Source: Stenotrophomonas sp. ESTM1D_MKCIP4_1
GTDB lineage: Bacteria > Pseudomonadota > Gammaproteobacteria > Xanthomonadales > Xanthomonadaceae
Assembly (NCBI RefSeq): GCF_003086895.1
Contig: NZ_CP026004.1
Location: forward strand, 1,896,731-1,960,730
Length of the DNA stretch: 64,000 nucleotides
Direction: 5' to 3'
Shown: one piece after another, positions 8,269 through 16,511 of the stretch
Layout: every line of letters begins with the position of its first letter
How positions within the stretch are numbered: the stretch's first letter is position 1
Translations under genes and position numbers: made by a program
Notes under the pieces: generated by a model
What the model was told of the DNA's origin: nothing
What the model saw: the letters and a program-made list of their open reading frames with translations, nothing else
The model's database searches: none

Positions 8269-9065
8269 AGAAAATTTATCTAGCATTGCAAGATTCTGTA
8301 ACTCGCTCATGGTTTCCGGTCGCGCGCGTCGATCGCCTTAAGCCGGAAAATTTGAGCGAGGATGTGTACTTATTGCGTTACACCAAAGGTGTTAATAAGT
8401 TCGCCGATTTTGGCGGGTTCGGGCGCATGGCTGATCTCACCGCTGCTTATTTTTCAGTGGGTCTTTTTCCGCTTCTGAAAAACCGAGTTATTTCTAGAAA
8501 TCGTGCTGATTTTTCCTCCTTTGCTCGTTGGTTGGGAAAGAAGGAGTCTGAGCTAACATTCTTTGATGAGCTTGCTGTTACTGGCGGTCAGCGTGGAACG
8601 GATTCGATCGAGTTAATTCCCGTTCCTGAGCGTTCGCCTGATGGAATGTATCGGGTGTCTTTTTTCGTGCATGGTGTTCGCTATCTTTCCGCAAAAGAGC
8701 AATTAGAATTTTCTCATTTGAAGGATGGGGATGAGTTAGTTCTTGTCCCTGAGTTTAATAATGAATCGGATCGTCATGCTCTTTTGCTGAAGAGGCATGG
8801 ATCGGCGCATCATGTCGGGTATGTTCCCCGCTATTTCTCTAAAGACTTTAGTTTTCTGATGAGAAGGTCTAGTCGGGAGGTTAGCGTAACTGTGCAAAGG
8901 GTTAATCCTGATGCGCCGTATGCATTTCGCGTTTTATGTCAATTTGAAACAAATTGGCCTGATAGCTTTGATGCGTGCAGGGGGGGTGACTTTGAGTTGC
9001 TTGTTGACTTGCCTGATAACGTTCACCCCGTCCCTCAAGAAGCATCGTCAAAATTTGAGATTTGA
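8265..9065 (+). CDS. HipS-like (HipA N-terminal) domain fused to a HIRAN domain
   Basis: A 266-aa protein. Residues 1-120 resemble the HipA N-terminal subdomain/HipS: WFPVARVDRL, YLLRYTKG, LFPLLKNRVISRNR, FARWLG and a GGQRGTD turn. From about residue 125 to 225 it has HIRAN features: FFVHGVRYL, LKDGDELVLVP, NNESDRHALLL and HVGYVPRYF. HIRAN domains in Rad5/HLTF bind DNA 3' ends. The gene starts inside the stop of the kinase gene, so 1:1 coupled synthesis is likely. By analogy with HipBST, the HipS part could be the antitoxin or regulator of the kinase and HIRAN a sensor of damaged or invading DNA; this is inference. Base composition is strikingly AT-rich. The 3' end overlaps the convergent integrase gene by 18 bp. 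Confidence 0.75.
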   Translation: MKKIYLALQDSVTRSWFPVARVDRLKPENLSEDVYLLRYTKGVNKFADFGGFGRMADLTAAYFSVGLFPLLKNRVISRNRADFSSFARWLGKKESELTFFDELAVTGGQRGTDSIELIPVPERSPDGMYRVSFFVHGVRYLSAKEQLEFSHLKDGDELVLVPEFNNESDRHALLLKRHGSAHHVGYVPRYFSKDFSFLMRRSSREVSVTVQRVNPDAPYAFRVLCQFETNWPDSFDACRGGDFELLVDLPDNVHPVPQEASSKFEI

Positions 9066-10037
9066 TACTGCACCGTCATCTCCATCCGGAGTAAGGTGGG
9101 CATAGTACTTTTCGGTAGTCGCATAATCTGCATGACCCGCAAGTAGCTGGACGCGACGTAATGGCACCCCAGCCATCACCATGTGCGCGCAGAAGGTGTG
9201 GCGGAGCCTATGTAGGTGCCCGCCAACGCCGGCGCGTTCCGAGTCTTTTTTGAACCAGTCCGACACGGTGTCCTTGTGTACCGTGACGAGCGGATCAGGC
9301 AGGTGGCGCAATGCCCATCGGGCATAGCGGTTGAGAGGAACCTCCCGCCACTTTCCGGATTTCGTCCGGCCCTCGCCGCTCTCGTCCGGGTCGCTCTCCA
9401 CCAGCAGGCGGCCGGCCACGACCGAGCTCTTCTCCAGGCCGATGATCTCGCCCCGCCGTAGCCCGGTGTGGGCCATGAAGAGCCACAGCGGCGCCCGTTC
9501 AGGGTTCGCCTTATACAGCCGGCGCATCGCCGCCCGGTCATAGAACTTGACTGCCACGCTCCGCACGCCGCGAGGCGCCTTCACTGAGGCGAGCGGGTTC
9601 ACGTCCAGCTCTTTCCATTCGACGCCGCGGTTGAACGCCGCCTTCAGCCGTCGAATCTCCTTCCCCACAGTTTCCTTAGCAGCCTTGTCGTCCAGCAGCC
9701 TGGCGCGCTTGTACTGCTCCACCTCGACCGCTCGGATGCTGTCGATCGGACGGTGTCCGAAGCGCTCGATGAAGCGCTTCACCTCGCTCCTGGCTTTCGA
9801 GATCGTGGTCGGGTGCTCGGCCTCGTACCAGTCCAGATACCACTCGAGGTAGTCGCGGACCTTGGGGAGGCGCGCCAAGATCCGGACCCCATGGATCAGT
9901 TCTGCTTCTTTCGCGGCACGTATTCTCTCCGCCTCACGGGCGTCAGGTTCCCCAATGGACCTGCGAAAGCGCTCGCCGCCTTCCGACCAGTCGAGGTATG
10001 CCTTGCTGCCGCGCCAGTAGAGTCGAACCTTTGCCAT
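9048..10037 (-). CDS. Tyrosine-recombinase phage integrase
   Basis: A 329-aa integrase that catalyses recombination at the tRNA-Arg site. It has an N-terminal arm-binding region (MAKVRLYWRGSKAYLDW), a core-binding SAM-like domain (about 55-145) and a catalytic domain with Arg194 (TGLRRGEI), His276/Arg279 (HRLRHTF), His302 (GHADY) and the nucleophile Tyr312 (YYAH). All catalytic residues are present. Its 5' 142 bp overlap the coding sequence of the upstream HTH gene in another frame, which is unusually long. It converges on the HIRAN gene. Confidence 0.95.
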   Translation of the reverse strand: MAKVRLYWRGSKAYLDWSEGGERFRRSIGEPDAREAERIRAAKEAELIHGVRILARLPKVRDYLEWYLDWYEAEHPTTISKARSEVKRFIERFGHRPIDSIRAVEVEQYKRARLLDDKAAKETVGKEIRRLKAAFNRGVEWKELDVNPLASVKAPRGVRSVAVKFYDRAAMRRLYKANPERAPLWLFMAHTGLRRGEIIGLEKSSVVAGRLLVESDPDESGEGRTKSGKWREVPLNRYARWALRHLPDPLVTVHKDTVSDWFKKDSERAGVGGHLHRLRHTFCAHMVMAGVPLRRVQLLAGHADYATTEKYYAHLTPDGDDGAVSNLKF

Positions 10038-10231
10038 TCCTCTGCACCCTCTATCGCGGCATAGAGCGCCGCCTTTTCGTACAACTGCTTTCCCATGAAG
10101 CGCCGGGGCGTGAGCCCGTAGCCCATGGCGTTCTTCCTGAACTGACTGTTGGAAACTCCGCAGTAGTGGGCGGCTTCCTCGACCGTCAGCCAGTCCTTAC
10201 CCGAGAGGTCGAGCTTTTCAGCGGCTCCCAT
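9896..10231 (-). CDS. Small HTH protein, excisionase-like
   Basis: A 111-aa protein starting at ATG 10231 behind a strong AGGAGG five bases upstream; the frame is open further upstream but only antisense-like sequence is there. Residues 15-55 (DWLTVEEAAHYCGVSNSQFRKN, partly shown by its LTVEEAAHYCGVS core) form a winged-helix/MerR-type DNA-binding motif as in recombination directionality factors. The C-terminal third, basic and ending PRKKQN, is encoded in the overlap with the integrase gene. Position immediately before int and co-direction suggest an excisionase or int regulator. The start overlaps the methyltransferase remnant's stop by 14 bp. Confidence 0.7.
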   Translation of the reverse strand: MGAAEKLDLSGKDWLTVEEAAHYCGVSNSQFRKNAMGYGLTPRRFMGKQLYEKAALYAAIEGAEEWQRFDSTGAAARHTSTGRKAASAFAGPLGNLTPVRRREYVPRKKQN

Positions 10232-11650
10232 GGATGCCTCCTGTAGCCTTCCTCTTTGCCACCAACGTGTCTGCTGCCATTCGATCCAGATTGGCCTCGG
10301 CCAAGGCGCGCAACGGCGGCGGGCTGACGCTGTTGCCGACCATGCGCACGGCGGCGCTGGTGCTGAGCGGCGTCCCGTTGGCCGTGCGATCGATGATGTA
10401 ACCAACCGGGAAGCCCTGTGCGCGGTACAGCTCATGTGGCTTGAGCATGCGCAGCCCGATATCCACGATGACGTGCGGCACGCCTTGGATTTGGACGGTG
10501 ACCAGTGCGTGGCGGTCCTTGGTGGTGATGGTGTCCACCGGGTCGTGCAGGTCGACCGCAATGCCGCTGCCGTAATACTTCACCAGGAAGGCGGCGACGC
10601 GCAGCGCGCCCGCCTCCTGATCGGGAGTCAGCTGCGCCAGTTCGGCCTGGACCATGGCGTGTCCACCATTGCCGCTGGCAGTGACCGTGCCGACGGGTGC
10701 GCGCGCATCCTTGCTGCCGTTGCCCCAGCGCTGGACGCCGCCAGGCTTCCCCTCACCGTGTGCCGCCTGGACCATGAAGGCGCTGGAAACGGCGTGGTGC
10801 TCTGCCTGAGCGGCCACAGTGGTGAGCGGCGTGCGCGCGTCGGCGCCGACCATGTTCCGCCGCAAGGTGACCAGCGAGGCAGCGGCCAAGCCGAGGGCGT
10901 GCGCGGCGCCGGCCGGTCGCGCGGCACCAGCACCAGAGGTGATCGTTGGCACCGGCTCGGTGGCAGCCGCGCCGGAGCTGTCGCCGCGGAACTTGACCAG
11001 GTGGGCGGCTGCCACCGCATGCTTCACGCCGCCGGCAACTACGGTGCCCAGCGGCTGCAGCAGGTCGAGCGCGCGCGGGGCCTGACCCTCGCGCTCTCCG
11101 TAGCCGGTCTGTACCAGCGTTGGCGCCACCACGGAGAAGTGGCCGCCCTTCACGCCTGCGCAGACCGTGCGCAGCGGCTCGTCGGCTCGCATGGAGCCGA
11201 GCGCATGGCTGCTATTCGCATGCTCAGCGATGAAGGGTGCCAGCTCGGGCGCCGCCAGCATCAGTTCGCCGCGGTTGGCCGCGGTGATGGTGCGCATGGG
11301 ATCCCGCACGTCGTGGACGCGGTCGCCGCCCTGGTGCGTCACCGGCACGATAAAGGGATCGGCCGAGTTGATGACGTGGCGCATGACGCCCTTGGCGACG
11401 CGGCGCATGGTGGCATCGGCCAGCGCCTTGCCGCGGGTGAAGATGGACGGGCAGGGGATGGAAAAATCCAGGCAGTCGGCGGCAGTGACGCGCGGCGTCT
11501 GGTCTGGCGCGGGGCCGTGGCTGGCCTCCGGCCACACGATGGCCTCGCCGTCGCGGCGCGCGAGCAGGAACAGGCGCTCGCGGCTGGTGCCGGCACCGTA
11601 GTCGCTGGCCACCAGCTTGCGCCACTCAACTACATACTGGAAGAACCCGC
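10218..11650 (-). pseudogene. Phage DNA cytosine-5 methyltransferase, N-terminally deleted
   Basis: The remnant of about 470 codons keeps the second half of a large phage C5-methyltransferase: motif VIII (SDYGAGTSRERLF), a long target-recognition region built of imperfect repeats (pattern PxxTITxxxxHAxxxAxL), motif IX (LYRAQGFPVGYII) and motif X (RMVGNSV). The SAM-binding motif I and the catalytic Pro-Cys loop of motif IV are absent, because the frame runs into unrelated sequence upstream of EWRKL near 11650. There the opposite strand carries a tail-gene fragment. It should be inactive. An ORF with start codon still exists across the junction (MRPLTSLMIS...), so a stable fragment may be made. 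Confidence 0.85.
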
Positions 11651-11652
11651 CG

Positions 11653-11832
11653 GCGGAGATCATCAGCGAGGTCAGCGGACGCAACTACGGCCTGCCGGCG
11701 GCGCCGCAGGTAACCGTCGCGGTGTCGTCGCCAGTCAACGATGAGGTGGACGACGCGGGTATTCCTACCGCTGTCGTGCGCATCGGCACGGCGCCGCGGC
11801 ACGGCTACGCCACAGTGACGGAGGCGTTGTAA
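11653..11832 (+). pseudogene. 3' fragment of a phage tail (host-specificity J-like) gene
   Basis: About 60 codons remain, ending in TAA that overlaps the next ATG (TAATG). The segment SSPVNDEVDDAGIPTAVVRI looks like the distal part of a tail-tip protein, and the next gene continues with a fibronectin-III-like module typical of J-type proteins or their partners. The 5' part is lost at the same point where the methyltransferase remnant begins. Assignment to the J family is inferred from position. Confidence 0.6.
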
Positions 11833-12482
11833 TGTCGGTCCCAATCGCCTCGTACGAGCTGCGATTCCGCGCTGTCGGCGCACCCGACGCAGCCTGGCAG
11901 TACCGCAGCCAGGTGGCGGGCACGGTGTTTGTGGTGCGCGAGCTGCAACGCGGCACGCCCTACGAAATGCAGATGCGCTCGGTTGGCACCAACGGCCGCG
12001 CATCGGCCTGGGTAGACGTCGCCGTCGACGTGCCGGACACCAACCGTGTCGGCGCCGCCGCGTTGCCCAACATCGGCAATCAGCAATCGATGTGGGACAT
12101 GACCACGTCGGTCACCTTCGCTGCGTCCAGCGATGCTGCAGGTGCGTCGGTTGCCACCGTCAGTGTGACGGCCGGCACGCTGATCATCGGCTCCGTGCAG
12201 GTGTCCTACGCCGCCAGCAGCGCCACCCTGACCGGCACGGCCGGGCAGAAGGTCACCGTCTACCTCTACTACGTCGATCCGCAGCTGGTGGGCGGCAGCC
12301 GTCAGCTGATGCTGACCACCAACATCGTGGAAACCGCGAACGCCAACGGCAACGTGGCGATCAGCTCGCTCCAGATCACCTTCCCGGCTGCAGGTGCCTC
12401 TGGCAGTGGTGGGGGCGGCATCGGTGGTGGCGGCGGTAGTGGCGGGTCCAGAAATCCTGCATTTGAGGAAGTGCCGATATGA
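11832..12482 (+). CDS. Phage tail protein with fibronectin-III-like domain
   Basis: A 216-aa protein. Residues 5-65 have an Fn3 pattern (YELRFRAVG, VRELQRGTPYEMQMRSVG, ASAWVDVAVDV). The middle is a beta-rich domain and the C-terminus is a glycine-serine linker (GGGGIGGGGGSGGS) before a short tail. It overlaps the preceding fragment by one base and the following gene by ATGA, so it belongs to the late tail operon. It is likely a tail-tip accessory or fibre-attachment protein. No enzymatic motif is visible. Confidence 0.6.
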   Translation: MSVPIASYELRFRAVGAPDAAWQYRSQVAGTVFVVRELQRGTPYEMQMRSVGTNGRASAWVDVAVDVPDTNRVGAAALPNIGNQQSMWDMTTSVTFAASSDAAGASVATVSVTAGTLIIGSVQVSYAASSATLTGTAGQKVTVYLYYVDPQLVGGSRQLMLTTNIVETANANGNVAISSLQITFPAAGASGSGGGGIGGGGGSGGSRNPAFEEVPI

Positions 12483-12865
12483 GCTATGCGAAGAAAGAAG
12501 GCTTGCCGGTCGCCGAGGGCGAAACGGCGGTGGAACTGGACACCGGCGAGCTGGTGGCGGTCGTGTGCACGCGGACACTGCTCGGCGGACAGATCCTGTT
12601 CCGCGGCAAGGCGCGTGCTGTGACGCCCGAGGGCACGGTTGTGGTCGGCGCGGATGGGCTGCCGATCGCGCGCGAGTTCCAGCACACCGACCCCAGGCCG
12701 GACAAGGCCAATGAGGTGGCCAGGGACGTCCTGCTGGCGCTGCTTGGCGAGCCACCGGAGCTTGTTGCTTGGTCCGCCCAGGTGCTGCTGGACGTGAGCA
12801 TTCGCCAGGCGCTGCAGCTTGCCAACATCAATACCGGGGCGGTGGATGCCTCGGCTGTTCTTTAA
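12479..12865 (+). CDS. Phage tail-region hypothetical protein
   Basis: A 128-aa protein of unrecognised family, translationally coupled to the Fn3 gene (ATGA). The N-terminal 55 residues are beta-rich (ETAVELDTGELVAVVCTR, ILFRGKARAV), and the C-terminal half is helical (ANEVARDVLLALLG, QVLLDVSIRQALQLANI). No signal or membrane segment. Its place between tail-tip and tail-spike genes suggests a small structural or chaperone function for the fibre. Confidence 0.55.
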   Translation: MSYAKKEGLPVAEGETAVELDTGELVAVVCTRTLLGGQILFRGKARAVTPEGTVVVGADGLPIAREFQHTDPRPDKANEVARDVLLALLGEPPELVAWSAQVLLDVSIRQALQLANINTGAVDASAVL

Positions 12866-12874
12866 GGGGGAGAG

Positions 12875-15037
12875 ATGACGACGATTGATGGGCGGCAGGT
12901 AATTCCTGCATCTGATCTGCCACAGCGATATGCGGGCGTGGATGATGGACTGGTAGGCGTGGTTCGCGCTGGCGACGTGTTGGCGACCTTCCGGCTTAGC
13001 GAACTGCCGACACCCAAGCAGGCTCAGGCGCAGATCGATGCGCTGACCGCAGGCCAGCAGTCGAACGCGATCTACGCGGACACGCTGCCCCAGCTGCAGG
13101 CCATCGCGGGCACCTATGTGGGTCAGGGAGCCTTTGTAAACAACGGCTCGGGCGCTGGGCAATACATCTGGAATGGCTCGTCCTGGGTGTTCTCCCGTGC
13201 CGACCTGCTGAGCCAGAAGGCCGATCGCTCGGAGCTTCTGCTCAAGGCCTCCAACTCGCTGGTGGCGACCAAGATTGATGCCGTCATGGTCCCGTTCGAG
13301 CAGTTCAGTTTCTATGCCGCGAGCGATGACCTGGTGCCTATCGGCGCGATTGACCCGGTGACCGGGGTACCGTTGGCTGCGTTCCGTGTGTCCACTGGCG
13401 AATTGCTCGCCTGGTTCGCCCCGGACAATCCAAGCATCAACAGCATTGCGCTGACGAATCTGGCCAAAGCCGTTCCAGAAACGGCCCGCCTGTTCACTGT
13501 CGATGGGGACGTTGTTCCGCTGCTGGCCACCCGTGATCCGACTGATGGCAAGGTCTACCCACTGGTCTACTACAGCATCAGCGAGGATCGGCTCTACCCG
13601 GGTGGTGGGGGCCAAGGTGCGGTGCCTGAGGACGACAACGTCGCCTACATCGAAAACGGTACCTTGCGCAGCGTGGGCGGGCTGGGTGATCGAATCGTGG
13701 ATGCAGATGCGTCGCGTATCTGGCTCCAGGTGCAGACCGAGGGCGGCACCGGCAAGGGAGTGTTCCGGGATCTGCAGGGCGCGGCGCACGCTGTGCGCAT
13801 TGGGCTCGGATCGGCAAATCGATACCCGGTTGATGTGGTGCGCGGCATCTCCGGCGCAGGACAGTCCAATGCCGCTGGCCAGGCCGGATCATCCAACCGG
13901 TCCATTGTCTACGGTGAGCTCTACGAGTTCCCGAGCAAGCTGCTGATGCCGGCCACTGCTGCCAACAACGTCTGGATGGGCACACCCACTCAAGGCGGGC
14001 TTTCCACTGAACTGCTGCCCTCCTCAATCACTGGCCTTACCCGCCTGCGTAGCACCATCGCCTCGACCAACCAGCACGGCACCGTGGCCGAAGAGGCTGC
14101 AGGACGTAGCTACGTGCGCCGAGCGGCGGCGGAGTTGAACGGCTGGGCTCCTTCCGTGGTGGTCTGGACGAACGGTGAAGGAGGGCAGTCGATCCAGAAC
14201 ATGATGCCTGGCGCGCCGGCCGGATACTTCTACTTCGCCAACGTCATCGCCACCGTTACCCGCATCACCCAGATCCTTGCGGTGCAGGGCAAGCGCTTCG
14301 CACACGCATGGCTGAACATGGCGCAGATGGAGAGCAACTCGAGCGACGCTCTGATTGGCGACAAGCACTACAGCCTGCTTCAGGCCCATCAGGCTGCGAT
14401 CTATCCGATCACCGGGCAGACCGTTCCGCTGCGCATGATGACCAGCCAGATGAGCAGTTTCATCGGAGGTTCTCAGTCGCCCCGGTCGGTGCTGGATAAG
14501 GCGCTGGCCATCGAACAGAAGTGGGGCGACTTCTGGTGCCTCGGCCCCACCTACTGCTATCCCTTCCACAGCGATTTCCTTCACAACACCAGCATCGGCC
14601 ATGCCATGCGCGGTGAGTTCTTCGACCGGGCCGTGGAGGTGATGGAGCGCACTGGGTACTGGCGCCCGCTGCACATGGTCTCCGCCACCAGGCTCAGCGC
14701 GACCCAGATCCAGATCCAGCTGAGTGAGCCTGCAGTGCGGGACGCATCGTGGGCGGTACCTGACATTGCGAATGCTGGCATCTCCGTCGACGTGGGCACG
14801 GTCGAATCAGTTACCGTCAGCGGCAGCCAGGTCACCATCACGGTGCCGGATGCCGCAGCAGTTTCACAGGTCGGCGCTGCGGTCGTCGGGCACACCAGCG
14901 GCGTACCGCGAGAGGCAGCAACCATCCCCCGTTCAACCATCCGGAGCGTCGCATCCATCGGGCAGTGGAGCCCAGAGTGCGGCGGTCTGCGGATGCACAA
15001 GGCCCTGTGTCACCAGCTCATTTCTATCGGAGGTTGA
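12875..15037 (+). CDS. Tail spike/receptor-binding protein with SGNH esterase domain
   Basis: A 720-aa protein preceded by GGGGGAGAG. Residues 1-130 look like a particle-binding segment with heptad-type region (QAQAQIDALTAGQQSNAI). An SGNH/GDSL hydrolase domain spans about 320-600: block I is present as GAGQSNAAGQ (nucleophilic Ser near 331), and the Asp/His pair fits HSDFLHNTSIGH near 565-576. The C-terminus has an Ig-like segment (VSATRLSATQIQIQLSEPAV). Such spikes de-acetylate surface polysaccharide on contact with the cell. This is the largest intact structural gene left in the prophage. Confidence 0.75.
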   Translation: MTTIDGRQVIPASDLPQRYAGVDDGLVGVVRAGDVLATFRLSELPTPKQAQAQIDALTAGQQSNAIYADTLPQLQAIAGTYVGQGAFVNNGSGAGQYIWNGSSWVFSRADLLSQKADRSELLLKASNSLVATKIDAVMVPFEQFSFYAASDDLVPIGAIDPVTGVPLAAFRVSTGELLAWFAPDNPSINSIALTNLAKAVPETARLFTVDGDVVPLLATRDPTDGKVYPLVYYSISEDRLYPGGGGQGAVPEDDNVAYIENGTLRSVGGLGDRIVDADASRIWLQVQTEGGTGKGVFRDLQGAAHAVRIGLGSANRYPVDVVRGISGAGQSNAAGQAGSSNRSIVYGELYEFPSKLLMPATAANNVWMGTPTQGGLSTELLPSSITGLTRLRSTIASTNQHGTVAEEAAGRSYVRRAAAELNGWAPSVVVWTNGEGGQSIQNMMPGAPAGYFYFANVIATVTRITQILAVQGKRFAHAWLNMAQMESNSSDALIGDKHYSLLQAHQAAIYPITGQTVPLRMMTSQMSSFIGGSQSPRSVLDKALAIEQKWGDFWCLGPTYCYPFHSDFLHNTSIGHAMRGEFFDRAVEVMERTGYWRPLHMVSATRLSATQIQIQLSEPAVRDASWAVPDIANAGISVDVGTVESVTVSGSQVTITVPDAAAVSQVGAAVVGHTSGVPREAATIPRSTIRSVASIGQWSPECGGLRMHKALCHQLISIGG

Positions 15038-15040
15038 TTC

Positions 15041-15814
15041 ATGCTTCAGGTACTTCTTCCCACCCTCAAAGGCATTCCCCGCCGGCCGGGTGTTCCGCCT
15101 CTCAACCCGTCCAGCCTGAAACCCGTCTACCCCATTCGTGGCGAGGACGGTGCGCTGGATCACTTCCTGTTCGGTGGCAGCGACGACTCGCTGTATGGCC
15201 TGAAGGGGGTTGCTGCGTTCGCTCCAGCTGCTGCTGCTCCCGTCTTCCAGGACAACTACCTCACCACGGTCGACGGCGTGCTGAATGGCCTGGCCAGCAA
15301 CATCGCAGGGTCGCCGGCGTTTACCGTGTGCATGGTCACCCGCTACGACGTGCAGAACGGAAAGGCCGTGATCTACGCCGGGACGACCCAGGCGGCAAAC
15401 GGAGACGCCAAGGGCTGGGGCCTGCTGCGGGGGCCGACCTCGGACACCATCCAGCACCTGCTGCGTCCGAATGGGTCCGGCACGGCGATGCCGGCAAGCA
15501 ACATTCCCAGCGCGTTGGGCAGGTGGATCTTCCTCTGCATGCAGGTGGACGGCCCCGCGAAGACCTGGCGCTGTTCCGTCGGTGGCGCAACCGCAGTCAG
15601 CGGGACGATGGCGTCCGCCTATGCCGCTTCCGCCCGGGGCCTGGGTATCGGCAACGCGTACTACGCGCCGCCCACTGGCACGCCATACGATCGCGGCGTG
15701 TCAGTAGCCGAGGTCATTGCCTACGACTACATCGTCTCCCCGGAGGACTTGGCCGCCATCTACGCCAGGTCGAAGAACATTCGCATGGCTGATCGAGGGA
15801 TCACGGTCTTCTAG
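15041..15814 (+). CDS. Phage fibre protein with LamG-like lectin fold
   Basis: A 257-aa protein beginning 4 bp after the spike gene. From about residue 85 the sequence has the beta-sandwich rhythm of concanavalin-A/LamG domains: SPAFTVCMVTRYDVQNG, GRWIFLCMQVDG, KTWRCSVGG, and the terminal VAEVIAYDYIVSPEDLAAIY that is common in LamG-3 proteins of phages. It is probably a carbohydrate-binding part of the tail fibre. No catalytic residues are visible. Confidence 0.62.
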   Translation: MLQVLLPTLKGIPRRPGVPPLNPSSLKPVYPIRGEDGALDHFLFGGSDDSLYGLKGVAAFAPAAAAPVFQDNYLTTVDGVLNGLASNIAGSPAFTVCMVTRYDVQNGKAVIYAGTTQAANGDAKGWGLLRGPTSDTIQHLLRPNGSGTAMPASNIPSALGRWIFLCMQVDGPAKTWRCSVGGATAVSGTMASAYAASARGLGIGNAYYAPPTGTPYDRGVSVAEVIAYDYIVSPEDLAAIYARSKNIRMADRGITVF

Positions 15815-15980
15815 GGCGGGCCAGACGGTGAGAGAGAACAACGGATCGTTCAGCGTTTTCACGTGGCGCTAACCGCGCTGCCGCGATGTTCAATGCCGGC
15901 GAACAGGGGACTGCCGCACGTTCAGTCGCTGGACGTGCTGCAGGGCTGTCGACCCCCATATGTCAGAGCTGGTATTCGCC

Positions 15981-16112
15981 ATGAATCTTCTAGTGTCTCT
16001 CGCCTTCGCGGTGTTGTTCGGAGCAGCTGTCGTTGGGCTGCTGCACAGCGCGGTCGCGTTGTTCAAATCCCCGAAGTGCCAAGCCAGGTTGCGGAAGGGA
16101 AGGGCAGATTGA
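15981..16112 (+). CDS. Small membrane peptide (first gene of duplicated pair)
   Basis: A 43-aa ORF starting MNLLVSLAF with one hydrophobic helix (residues 3-27) and a basic Cys-containing tail. Its stop overlaps the next start (TGATG). It is too short to call by composition alone, but an equivalent arrangement (single-helix peptide, then the same small basic protein family) occurs at 19821-20196, which supports it. A phage holin-like role is possible but nothing proves it. Confidence 0.5.
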   Translation: MNLLVSLAFAVLFGAAVVGLLHSAVALFKSPKCQARLRKGRAD

Positions 16113-16282
16113 TGCGCTCCTTCCGTTACGCCTATCAGAAGGCACGCAGCTGGCACGGGTCGGTTCCAGCGTCGATCGTTGCAGGAATCAGGTACTCCCT
16201 GACTGGTGACAGCGGATATTTCAAGTCGCACGGTGGCTGGAGGATGTCCCGCCTGCATCGCGGATCTGACGTCGAAGAGTGA
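16112..16282 (+). CDS. Small basic protein, FRYAY/HGGWR family (prophage copy)
   Basis: A 56-aa protein beginning MRSFRYAYQKARSWHG and containing RYSLTGDSGYFKSHGGWR. The copy at 20011-20196 shares FRYAYxKxRxWH, RYxLTGDxGxF and SHGGWRxSRL, so selection has kept the protein sequence. Basic and aromatic, with no signal peptide. Family not recognised; a nucleic-acid or membrane-surface binding role could be guessed but not shown. It is coupled to the membrane peptide gene by TGATG. Confidence 0.62.
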   Translation: MRSFRYAYQKARSWHGSVPASIVAGIRYSLTGDSGYFKSHGGWRMSRLHRGSDVEE

Positions 16283-16288
16283 TGGTGT

Positions 16289-16444
16289 TCAGCCGACGGG
16301 CGTCAGCAGCTGCTCGGCGTTGTTCCGCGGCGTGTTAACCGCCCGGCAGGCCCGGTACGCCTCCATCGACGGGGGCGTGCTGGCCAGCAGCATCGTGTCT
16401 TGTCCACTGGCTGCCATCCAGTCATCGATCTTATCGGCCTCCAT
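16289..16444 (-). CDS. Possible small ORF on the minus strand
   Basis: A 51-aa frame (MEADKIDDWMAASGQDTM... ending LLTPVG) with plausible codon use and an acidic, soluble composition. No clear ribosome-binding site precedes it. It would be transcribed divergently from the AlbA_2 gene, so a regulatory protein for that gene is conceivable. Weakly supported. Confidence 0.35.
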   Translation of the reverse strand: MEADKIDDWMAASGQDTMLLASTPPSMEAYRACRAVNTPRNNAEQLLTPVG

Positions 16445-16511
16445 GCAGACTTGTGTTTGTTCGAATCGCCATATCGCCTTAAGCTACGTTCAAACCTAAA
16501 GGACTGAACGA

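Noticed and set aside
10232..10561. Extended N-terminus of the HTH protein
   Set aside because: This part is the methyltransferase gene read out of frame, and the AGGAGG before ATG 10231 marks the true start.
15863..16282. 139-aa single protein covering the two small prophage genes
   Set aside because: Only its last 56 residues match the paralogue at 20011; the part before is better explained by the separate membrane-peptide frame with TGATG coupling.
16206..16499. 97-codon plus-strand frame before the AlbA_2 gene
   Set aside because: It overlaps the end of the better supported small basic gene, has no start signal and no recognisable pattern.
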